The notes under the pieces were generated by a model. That model worked only from the letters and a program-made list of their open reading frames with translations. It ran no database searches and was not told where the DNA came from. A DNA stretch of 64,000 nucleotides. It comes from JANSWP01 sp041941305 (GTDB lineage: Bacteria > Bacteroidota > Bacteroidia > Chitinophagales > Saprospiraceae). Position 1 is the stretch's first letter. Every line of letters starts with the position of its first letter. Below are positions 30,601-41,400 of the stretch, piece after piece. The stretch lies in assembly GCA_041941305.1 (NCBI GenBank), contig JBGTQJ010000026.1:1-64000 (forward strand), written 5' to 3'. A program made the translations under genes and the position numbers.

Positions 30601-31775
30601 TCTACTCTAAGGTCAAAATCTTCTGAAGATGAAAAACCAGTCAATGAAATTTCCCGGAAATCGAATTGATCTGGAATATCATCTGTAAAGGTGAAATCAT
30701 CAACTGGAACTGTGCTTCCATTGGATAGGTTGAAAGTAAAGGTGCTTGAATCTGTTACTGGTAAAATCCCATTATCAGCAGCATTTTTAGTCAATCCTAC
30801 TACAAAGTTGGGAGGTAGTAAAGAGTCATCTACACTATCATCAATACTGTAAACAGGTTCCCCGACCGGAGTTCCTTCCAGCACCGCCTTGTTTTCCTTG
30901 ACAATTGGAGTGGAAAGCCCTGTATTGTTATTGACTAAATCTGAAGAAGGGTATTGAACAGTTATAAAATAATTGCGACAAGGGTCGTTTACAAGAATTG
31001 AACCAACGGTCCAATGGACGATGCCATTCGCAGCATCAAAACTGGTTTCTGTTGGAGATGCTGATTGGAAAACAGCTCCAGGAGGTAAGGTATCTCTTAC
31101 TTCCACACCACTTAAATTCAAGTTGCCAGTGGTACCTCCAGAACAAATGCGCACCCGATAAGTCACATCCGTATCATGGTATATATTACCTGTGGTGACT
31201 GATTTAGAGATCGTATAATCTGGAGCAGCAATGGCAGTGGTGGTTGCATTGTCTTCCATACCCAACAATGTAACGTCATTAGTCAGTACTGCACTATTTG
31301 GAGTAGTCCCTTCCTGGATTCTGGCAATAACCGTTAAGGTTCCACTAGTTCCAGCTGGAATTCCACCTGCTGCTGCAGTGAAATCCCAGGTGACCAGATG
31401 GTTGACCGCATCATAAGATGGATTGACACTTACTGAAGAACTACCTCCACAATTGGTAGCATCAATGGTTACAGGCAAAGCAGATACAAAATCTACCTCT
31501 GTTGGTAAGGTATCTGTGATGACAGCAGGTACACACGGATTTATCAAATCAGAATACTCAAAATTAATTGTGTAAGTAAGGTTCTGGCCAGATTGCCGTG
31601 AAGCAAAATCTACAATTTTGGTAAGTGTGACCTGACTTTGTAATTGGTGAAATCCAAATATGCAGAAACAGAAAATACATAATACTCTGAGAAAGGAAGA
31701 AAGAAGTTTTTCATTGAAAAATGAACTGCTGAAAATAGCTCTCCAACCGATATAATCTTTATAGAATGATCTCAT
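27648..31775 (-). CDS. DUF11-repeat surface protein (1,375 aa)
   Basis: An unusually long N-terminal leader (about 48 residues) ends in a hydrophobic core and HQLQSQ. About seven DUF11/conserved-repeat units follow, with features such as VEVRDTLPPGAVF, PGDSVIWRLIITNPGNVTLNNV and a last unit LFDLALKKVV to SGDGKNGGDEDDQD. That last unit belongs to the same subfamily as the repeats of the 6,897-residue neighbour. A short beta domain (about residues 1270-1355) precedes the end CRPEICLPTGVQIIRN. There is no CHU_C or type A T9SS domain, yet the end resembles that of the 3,019-residue protein. It is likely a structural surface or matrix protein. The frame has no other Met near the signal peptide, so the long leader seems real. 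Confidence 0.88.
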   Translation of the reverse strand: MRSFYKDYIGWRAIFSSSFFNEKLLSSFLRVLCIFCFCIFGFHQLQSQVTLTKIVDFASRQSGQNLTYTINFEYSDLINPCVPAVITDTLPTEVDFVSALPVTIDATNCGGSSSVSVNPSYDAVNHLVTWDFTAAAGGIPAGTSGTLTVIARIQEGTTPNSAVLTNDVTLLGMEDNATTTAIAAPDYTISKSVTTGNIYHDTDVTYRVRICSGGTTGNLNLSGVEVRDTLPPGAVFQSASPTETSFDAANGIVHWTVGSILVNDPCRNYFITVQYPSSDLVNNNTGLSTPIVKENKAVLEGTPVGEPVYSIDDSVDDSLLPPNFVVGLTKNAADNGILPVTDSSTFTFNLSNGSTVPVDDFTFTDDIPDQFDFREISLTGFSSSEDFDLRVDVNNSGSLTTIISSNTGSDRTYGHTDIVAAIPGFTSGTDYINQVVLEFNNVVSGFDGDLEIVVTSSNNYPNDNMGNPITLETPYTNTATVSATRPIDGMPVTPVSANDDMCVTDNTIARLDPQKSQSINYVTQPPGSNTSGNPYFVGSRVRYTVRIENDGTDGVQDNVTGVFSFADLTDPIASDLLPDEVTYVSGSWDIATNTTGLAFNNGGFNPAFEEIPNFNGSGRKLLRWSFTGDFEVGEYVEITFDVDINAGTVSQTATNNYCISASQDFICDEETCGETTNTDINNFFGTAVDPTTLITGITEMCCKSTSFLIVDSVAVIDLDKDILSSGPYAPTGTNSGTDTVEYRVTLGNDISANYTLDDPVAMDLLPEVLEFVPGSIFLESNTTGLSLAADGTNPIIEVIQDYNSTGRTLIRWSYNGAFPINTEVAFRFKTYIKSGASGSFANDFYAGTDERFYNCASGTSGVSDSNDLDGDGDIFEALCQTSSPNQSILTVASLGANKFVKGICDSTFLSLPDTALTFPGDSVIWRLIITNPGNVTLNNVSVYDIFPYIGDTGVRLNNQARETGWEPYLVESISVPTGITLYYSESQNPCRSPVNPVDGAAHASCVNDWNTTPPANLADVEAVRFDLNNPLAPLDSFQIDMKMLAPEGSFTIVNPTAWNSIARNADEVLPSEPNKVGVKLKLFDLALKKVVNSGDPAQYEIGQAANFDITLYNQGILNADSIRVLDYIPSGMSLNDGNWTAINDSLASRTLVAGDGIMPAGGLAPNDSLEISITLTIDQSPFPDSFYYNFAEIESAIEFGFGGIILPDVDSTPDSLQTNDNFVTDDDTSGDGKNGGDEDDQDRAPVRVRVCQILLSNIAVVDTLCHNNSTGSDVSDDYFLVTLNVAAQDPGPSNRYEVLYNAIILNPGGTDYGMDLQIGGNQEFAADGSSTFELTIRDLDDGANCQQTYTIGPLNNCFMCRPEICLPTGVQIIRN

Positions 31776-32445
31776 TAGCCAATAATTGTTTTTCTAATAA
31801 ATTAATTAAGTACAAGTACAAGGTGTGTTTGTCTTTAATTCATGATTGTTCAATTCTGAAATAACCAGAATAAAATGATGGAGAAAAGCATACTCGAGGG
31901 GGATATTTAAGAAACTATACCAAGTAAAAGGGGGGAACTGAAAATTTTAGGTATCTTAAATTGATGAATAATGCTTCGTTTATTAGAGTTTGTAAAATTT
32001 AGACAACTCTTAGTAGCTCGTTGTGGGAAATGAAAGGATATGTATTTATTTGCTTAAAGTTTAACTTAAAAGAAATTGCAAATTCTATTCCAAATATTAT
32101 TCAATTCTCTGGCTCAGTTTTTGCAAAACATGAAAATTATTTACCCTCCTCCACTTTTTCTGAACAATTACTTTCCCTTTATTTTTGATCGTTGACCTTC
32201 ATCGGGGCCATTGCGATACTTCAATGAATTCCCATATAAATCAACCCTTTTCAAATCCATATTACTCCCCGCATTATTCCAAAACTATAGTTTGCATAAA
32301 ATGATAGCATCGGCTATGCTAAGTACATATTTCTGGTTTATGGTTTAAACTAACCAATTTCCTCCCCTCAGATTTTGGATTAATTTATAATAATCAATTA
32401 GTAATTGTTTGACTCAGAGCCATAAACACAAAACATTTATTATTC
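31776..32445. other. Divergent intergenic region
   Basis: This 670-nt, AT-rich region separates the divergent 1,375- and 3,019-residue genes and must hold both promoters. I find no clear TAnnTTTG element close to either start. A 12-bp perfect palindrome, AAACTATAGTTT, lies at 32282-32293 and could be an operator, although such AT-rich palindromes also arise by chance. I see no coding remnant. Confidence 0.35.
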
Positions 32446-35400
32446 ATGAAACAGATAATGTGCTTAGTTTCCTTTCAAGTGGGACTAAAAATTAATGTCC
32501 TAACTTTACTATTTATTTTATGTATAAGTCCCATATATCAAAAAACCTATGCTCAAACTAGCATCAATTTTTCATCTTATTTCGGAGGAGACGGGTCTGA
32601 CGTTGGTGCAAAAATGATAGTGGAAAATGGAGAAACGCATATCCTTGCATCTACAACTTCAACAGATTTTCCGGTTACCAATGGAAGTACTCATAGTGGG
32701 AGTTCTGACATTTTGTATGTCAAATTGGATAATGCAGGAAATATTTCTGTCGCTGCCTATGTTGGTGGTAGTGGGGCACAAGAACCAGTTGATTTTGCAG
32801 TGTTCAATAATGAAATATTTATTTTGTGTACAAGTGATCTCTTAGGATTTCCAGTTACAGATGGAAGCTCATTTGGTGGGGGGGATTTGGATTTTGTCTA
32901 TACAAAATTGGATAATCTCGGAAATATTGTGTTTGCAACTTATTTGGGAGGTAGTGGTGGAGAAAAATCGGCCTTTTTTGAAGTCAGCAATGGTGAACTA
33001 TATTTCTATTTTCATACTGCTGCTACTGATTATCCTGTTACTGATGGTAGCACGCATGCTGGTTCACAAGATTTATTGGTGATGAAAAAGGATAATGATG
33101 GTAATACACTTTTTTCAACATTTATAGGAGGGAGTGGTTCTGAATCATCCCAGGACATGCAGGTAGTTGGAGATGAAATATATTTATTGGCAACTTCTAG
33201 TTCAACAGATTTTCCGGTTACCGATGGTAGTTCACATAATGGAAGTACAGATTTGGTAGTTTTAAAATTAGATGTGAGCGGCAATATTTCTCTGGCCACT
33301 TATATTGGCGGCAGTTCAAATGAACGAGGTGGAAGGTTTGCTGTTTCCGGAGATAAAGTTTACATAATTGGCACTACTTCATCCACCAACTTCCCAGTTA
33401 CTGATGGTAGTACCTTTGGTGGTTCATCTGATTTGGTTTATATCAAATTGAATAGTTTAGGTAATATAGAAGTAGCATCATATCATGGAGGCAATAGTAC
33501 TGAGTCTGGTGTTGTTATGGAGCTTGTGAACGATGAAATGCATATTTTTGGTACCACCAGATCTTCAGATTTTCCGGTAACAAATACAAGCAATGCAGTC
33601 AATGGAGAAGATTTATTTTACTCCAAATTCAGCAATTCTGGAGTTCTGCTTTATTCAATTACTTTTGGTGGTACAGATAAGGAATCAGCCAGGGAAATGG
33701 TCATTTTAAACAATGAAGTTCATTTTTTCGGGCATACTGGTGGAAATGATTATCCTGTAACAAATGGATTAGCTCCTTCTGGTAGTAATGATTTTTTCTA
33801 TACCAAATTGGATTCGAACCAGGAGATAGAATTTTCTACTTTTTTAGGAGGAAGCAATAGTGAAACCAGTACTGATATGTCTGTTATTGATGATAATATA
33901 TATTTATTGGGTCACCATAATTCTGCAGATTTTCCAACAACAAATGGGAGCGATTTACAAGGCAGCAGGAGTATGACCTACAGCATCTTAAACCTTTGCC
34001 CAACTGGCTATTTAGGAAATAATACAGTGACTCCCTCCTCACAAAATGTTTGTCAAAACGGATTGGTCGCTCAAATTGTAGGTGAAAAAATTGCGATTCC
34101 AGCAAATAGCTTACCTACGCTTTATAGAAATGGTGTTGCCTCAGCCCAAAATGAAATAGTAACAGAATATCAATGGCAAGAGGCTACAAGTGTGGGAGGT
34201 CCATGGACGAACATTCCTGGTGCCATTCAACAAAATTATACTCCAAATCCTATTGTGGTGAGTAGATATTTTAGAAGAATTGCCTCTACCACAGATTGTT
34301 GCGGCAATACCATCATAAATACAAGTGATGTGGCAAGTGTCCTGGTAAGTGGCAACTTAGCTCCCACAGTAGACGCTGGTGGTGTCTTTAATACCTGTCC
34401 TGGTAATACCATTACCATTGGAGGAAGTCCAAGTGCTACAGGAGGAACTACACCCTATAGCTATGAATGGATGGCTGGAGCCTCTTCGACCATTATAAGT
34501 ACTGTATCAAATCCTGGTGTAACTCCTTCTGGAAATGGAAGTACTATTTATACATTAACAGTTACAGATAATAGTGGATGCCAACAAATAGATCAGGCAA
34601 TTGTCAATGCTTATGAAACTTATGCAGGACCTGATGTAGGTTTTTGTGAAGGTACCACAGGAGTTCAAATTGGAGGATCGCCAGTAGCTGGACTTGCTGG
34701 TGTGACCTATAGCTGGTCACCTGTTACGAATTTGAGTTGTACAGATTGTGCACAGCCTATTGCCTCACCACTAGTTGCTACTCCTTACACGGTTACATTA
34801 ACTATTCCTGTAACAGGGGGAGGAACCTGTTCCACTACAGATAATGTACTGGTAAGTCCAGTGAATGCTCCTACGACTCCTGATTTTGCTGGACCGGACG
34901 TTACTATTTGCTTAGGTTCAACCGCAACTTTAGGAGAGGCAGCAGAAGCAGGATTTGGATATACCTGGGCTCCTGGAAATTATCTAACGGTAAATAATAC
35001 TGCCCAAACTACCTTTCAACCTGGAAGCCTGAGTATGCCAAGCCCAAACCCTATCACTTATTATGTCACTGCAGAAAAAGAGGGATGTGTTTTTGTCGAT
35101 GAAACAGTTGCTGCAGTGATTGAGGCGAGAGCCGGGGATGATGGTTGTGGTCCAAGATATTTAGGTGAGCCCGACCGAACGCCAAATATTATGGAGACTT
35201 TTAGTTGGACGAAAATTTCTGGAACTGGGAATTTTACAGGTGTAACCGATGAAGATCGAGTTCCTGTTTCTGCTACCCCTAGTGGGTCTACAACTTTTCA
35301 ATTGGATGTAACTTATAATGCTCACACTTGTACTGATCAAGTAATAGTTCCGCCATGTGGCTGCACATTGGATGTTGATGTGGAAGCTCCTTTTGATTGT

Positions 35401-38400
35401 CCAGATTTTGGTTTGAATGGTGGAGACGTAAAATTGATAGCAAGAGCTGCAGATATTTTTTCTTCAGATCCTGATTTGTTTACCTATTCCTGGTCACCAG
35501 CAGATGGATTGTCTGCAACAACTGGAAGGGAAGTATATTTAACAGATGATGTCCAAAGGACCTATACGGTTACGATGACCAGTCCTTTTGATCCAACTTT
35601 CATGTGTACAGACAATATTAGCGTTAATAACCCAGCCTGGTCACTGCCAGTTTTTAATTCCTCAGATGAAACTGAGTGTTCCGGAGTTCCCATTCAAATT
35701 GGAGACTCTCCAGTCGCAGGATATGCTTATGAATGGACTGGAGAATCATTATCCAGTACTACGGTTTCAAATCCTGTTGCAACTGCTTTAGCGACCACAA
35801 ATTATTTTGTAACCGTTACAGATGTTTTATCAGGTTGTATTACCAAGGATACCTCAACTGTAACTGTTCCAGATCCGATTGCAAATGCAGGACCAGATCT
35901 GCAGGTTTGTGATAATGGTGTAGTCACTTTGGGAAGTATGACCTCCCAGCCAAATACCAGTTATTCATGGTCACCTGCAGGGGCAAACTGGCAAAATGGT
36001 ACTGACCAAAATTCCCCAGCACCAGATGTTTTAGTTGCCATCAATACAAGCTTTACTGTAACTGTAACAGATACACCATCTGGTTGTACCTCTACAGATG
36101 ACATGGAAGTAATTGTTGGCACCCCAATAGCGCCTTTTACACTTCCTGGTTTGTCCTACTGTCCATCAGATGTAACACCTTTAACATTGGGTTCAACAGC
36201 CCCAGGTGGAGGTGGCTATATGTATAGTTGGTCACCTGCAAGCCTGGTTTCAAACGCAAGTATGCAAATGCCCACTGTAAACGATCCAAAACCGGGAAGT
36301 GAAACAACTTTTACTTTGCTAGTAACCAACTCGGATGGTTGTGAGCAAACGGGCACCCAAACTATCACGCCAAATGATACTCCATTTACGGCAGGATCTT
36401 CTCAAAGTATTTGTACTGGAGAAACTATAGCTTTAGGCAGTGCGGGAAATCCTACTGGGGGCGGAATTAATTATAGCTGGAATCCTACTATAGGTTTAAG
36501 TAGCTCAACTTCTCCAAACCCCACTTTTTCTACTTCTACTGTAGGTACTTATGATTTTACATTAACCAAAACAGAAGGAACTTGTACGAATACTTCTACA
36601 GTAAGTATTATTGTAAATGAATATGTTTTACCAGCCATGTCTTCTACTACAGTATGTCAGGGAACATGCGTAGAAATAGGTACAAGCAGTGAAGTAGGGG
36701 TACAGTATTATTGGAGCCCAACAACCAATTTGTCTGATCCAAATATTGCAAATCCTGTTTCTTGTGTTAATGCATCCACGACCTACACCTTAACTGCTAT
36801 TGGACTAAATGGTTGTCCAGACACTGGGGAAGTATTGGTTGGTGTAAATCCAGTACAAGCTCCAACTGTTACGATTCCCACTGTTACGGAATGTTTAGGT
36901 TCCACCGGAGTCACTTTTAATCCCGGTGTTTCTCCAATGGCAACTTATGATTATGTCTGGTCACCCAATGATGGGACACTCAATAATATTTATTCGGCAA
37001 CGCCAGAAGTATTTTTAACCGGGGTAGGTAGCAAAACTTACGATGTAACAGTTACAAACACTTCAAATGGTTGTTCAAGTAGTGGCACAGCCTATTTAAC
37101 AGTCGAAAATTGTGCTTGTACTATTGAAAATATAACCTTGTCTCCAAGTGGGTGTGATCCTTCCAACAGCACATATGACTTAACCGTAATGCTAACTTAT
37201 AATAGTCCTCCAGCAGGAGATTTAACCATAAATGTCGATGGCACAGATTATAATGTAAGTCCTACTGGAATTAGTCCTGAAACTTTTACCATCAATAATC
37301 TGTCAGCTAGCGGGAATAGTACGATAAATGTAAATGCAACTTTTGTTGGTGATAATAGCTGTACCATTTCCGGTTCTTATTCTACACCTTCAAATTGTAT
37401 TTGCGATATAAATATTACGTCTATTGCGCTTGATCCTTGTGTTGGCTCCAATCCTGGTACAACTGATTTAACGGCTACAATAAGTTGGGAAAATGCTCCT
37501 GGTGGAGAGGATATTTTGGTCACTTTAGCTGACAGTAGCAATTTGACAATAAATGTTAGTGGAGGACTTATGAGCCCACAATCCATTACATTTAATGGAA
37601 TTACTGCAGATGGATCGGCAAATAATTTAATAACTGCTGCATTTATTTCTACTGGTTCCTGCTCTACCTCAAGTACTTATAATCTACCCTGTAATAATTG
37701 CAATACTGGTCAATTCACAATTGATTGGGGAGCTATTGGTTTTATAGAAGATGTAAATAATCCGATACATGAGGATACCTATATAGACAATGTTAATTAT
37801 GAAGCCAATCCTTACCACGGTTTTGCGACGAGTACAGGTGGAATTACTGCCAATTGGCAATCTCAATCATTTTCTGATATCTCTGGCTCCGGCATTGGCA
37901 TTACTTTACATTTTTCTCCTAACCCCATTGGTTCCATTGGAGGAAGTTCAACTACTGGTCCCAATTTATATGGAGGTACCGGAGGTTCTAACCCAGATTG
38001 CCAGGTTACAGGTAACGATGCACTTCGTATGGTCAATGACAAGCAAGGTACCATTACCCTATTTACAGCTATTTTGACTTTTGATGAGCCAGTAATTATT
38101 GATGAATATATTATCGGGAGTATGTCTCAAATAGCTTCAAATTTTGAAAATGGACTGATTCGGGCATTTACAGGACCAATGGGATCTGGGACAACTGTGC
38201 CTGCGAGTACTTATCAAAATATTAGTGATTTGAGTGATGACAGTAGTTTAATTCACAATTTGGGGGGCAGCGGTTGTTCGACTGTTAATTTACTTGCAAA
38301 TATTGAATTAGACGCTCCAAGTAGTAACAATACCTATCATTTTATTGGAAAAAATAATCAGTCTAGCGGTCATTATGGTAGAGTTAAATTTGGTTGGAGT

Positions 38401-41400
38401 ACTCCTGTTCAAAGTATAGCATTTTCCACCTGGATGACAGCAAGCTCCAATTTTGATGATCGAACCTATACAAGTGCACCCCATTCAGTAATTTTTGCTC
38501 CACTTACCTTTTCAAGATGTAATTCATGTAATTTAGACCTAATCAGTGATTTTGAGGGAACTTGTGCCGATAATGGTACAGTATCAAATGGAACTGACGA
38601 TTACCTTACTTTTTCAATAGCTCCAAATGGAACGGGAATAGGTGCTGGTTATTCTGTAACTGCAACTCAGGGTGGAAATCCAATTACCATAACATTAAAT
38701 GCAGGAGGTGCAGCAACTGGGATAAGTTACGGAAGTAGTACTATTTTCAGAACTCCAGTTGGTACTGCTGGTGGAGGTGATATTACTGTGACGGTAACAG
38801 ACTCAGACTATGGAACCTGCAATACTTCATTTACTTTAACTGACCCTGCTACCGCAACCCTGGCTGCAATTGGTTCAGACCCAACTACCTGTGCTGGTAC
38901 AGATGGCCAAATTGAATTTACTTTCTCCAATGTTCCTGATGGATCTTATACAATAAATTACTTAGATGGTGCTATGACAGTACAGTCTTTTGATAATGTT
39001 TCTGTGACATCGAATATGGCAACAGTATCAGGACTGGCAGCAGGTATCTACAATAATTTGAATATTACCATATCTGGCTGCACCTCCACCGAGGATATTG
39101 ATATTACTTTGAGTGATCCTCCACTTCCAGCTTGTTCAATTTCAGGTGGAAGCTCTGTATTTGCCAATTCAACAGGAAATATTTTTGTTGCACCGACTGG
39201 AATGACGTCTTATTTGTGGTCTATATCAGGAAATGGAACCATAAATGGCTCCAATTCAACGGATACGGTTAGAGTGGATGCTGATTTGTCTGGCAGTTTC
39301 ACATTGACTTTGGATATCGAGGATGCAAAAAATTGCATGAATTCCTGCAACCAGTTGATAAACATAGAATCTCTAATAGACTTGAGTATTGACAAATCAG
39401 TTGACAATGTGGTGGCAGATATAGGAGACACAGTTATCTTCACTTTGATTGTTCAGAATGAAGGACCTTCAACTGGAACAGGAATTCAGGTTACGGATCA
39501 ACTTCCTTCTGGATTGAGTTACATTTCTGATGATGGAGGTGATTATATGGCTAATATTTGGACAGTTAATGATTTGGTACCCGGAGCAAGTGATACCCTT
39601 TTGATAGAAGCTGAAGTATTAGCCAGTGGAAGTTATCAAAATGATGCAGAAATAACAGCTGCTAATGAAACAGATGTAGATTCTGAGCCAGGAACTGGTA
39701 ATATGTCAGATGATTATTCTGATGGAATTGAGGATGATGATGAAGATTCAGTTGAAATTACACCAACTCTCAATTTTGATCTTGCCCTGGATAAACATCT
39801 TTCTAATGGACAAGCGAGCTTGGTAGATTTTGGGGATGACATTTGTTATACGATTGTAATTAACAATCAAGGAGATATCACTGCTGATGAAATTGAAATA
39901 TGTGATTTGTTGCCTAAGGGGCTGATAATCAGTCCAAATGATACCAGCAATTGGTCTGGCTCTTCTCCTGATACATTATATCATACCTTACCAGGGACTA
40001 TTGCTCCTGGTGATTCAGACAGTGTAACCATTAAATTAAGAGTACTTTATGGTGGGTCTGGAGCTTCCCTGGTTAATACGGCAGAAATATTTGGAAATAA
40101 GGATTCAGATGGCAATGGGGTGATTGATGAAGATTCGGTACCCAATAATGGGGAAGAAATGGAAGATGATATAGCGGATGAATCAATTACCTTGCTTTCT
40201 CATGACCCTTCTGGATTTATTTATTGCGATAAAACAGGGCTAATCGTGACTGGAGGTACTATTTCTGTTACTGGACCAAGTGGTATTCCCAATGATCCTA
40301 CCGAAGTAGATATTATTGCTGATGGCTCTAATGGATACTATGAGTGGTTTGCCATTGGTCCTGTAGGTAACTATTCCATTACCTATAACCACCCTAATGG
40401 GCACGCATTCAGTCCTGTAAAAACACCAACTGCCCCATTATATATGATTCCCACAGCTCCTCCTAATATCACTTTAGGTTCCGATACACTGAGTGGTTAT
40501 TTGTCTGATACAACCTTCTCCAATAATCCCTATTATTTGAACTTTGAAATAGAACCAGGCGATGCTTTTGTTTTATTAAATAATATACCTGTTACCTGTG
40601 TCTTTTTGGGTTCAATAATTTGTGAGGATGATGATTTGAATGAAACCGATGATGGTAATGAACCTGCTTTTGCAAATGTTATGGTTCGGTTGTATGATTG
40701 TGCAGATACCATTAATCCTATAGATACCACCTTGACGGATGTCAACGGACAATATCGTTTTGATGGTTTGGCTTCAGGGGATTACCGAGTTCAGGTGGTA
40801 GCCCCTTCTGGCTACAGGATTATTTCTACCCAGGCTGATACAGTCGGTGCAGATGGATTTATGAGTTGTGTAAATCTAAATTTGGGAGAATGTGATACCA
40901 CCAAATCAGTTTGCTTCAGGACCATTCCTTATGATTGGGGAGATCTTCCCGATGGAAGTTCAGGTACAGGGAATGGAGATTATCAAACCACCTCAGCTAA
41001 TAATGGACCATCCCACCAAATAATAACGGGATTGAAATTTGGTTCTTCAATAGATGAAGAATCCGATGGTCAGGAAAGTACAGCTGCAGATGGCGATGGC
41101 AATGATGAAGATGGTTTTGGCTTCCCTTTAACTTTGAACTTTAACCGAAATACTATCATTCGACGTCCTTTGGATATCATGAACATGACGGGTATTACAG
41201 CTTATCTGGAAGGCTGGATAGACTGGAATGGAGATGGTGATTTTGATGATACAGGAGAAATGATAGTGGATTTGTCAGACGATGGAGCAGGTAATTTTGG
41301 GTTGACCAGAATTACGATCACTGTCCCAGGAAATGCCGTTCATAATCAAGCACTTGGTGTTCGCTTCCGATTGAGTAATACAGATAATATGACGCCTTAT

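Noticed and set aside
32282..32293. Palindrome AAACTATAGTTT as an operator
   Set aside because: A 12-bp AT-rich palindrome in a 670-nt AT-rich spacer can arise by chance, and no linked regulator is present. It is only mentioned in the intergenic entry.
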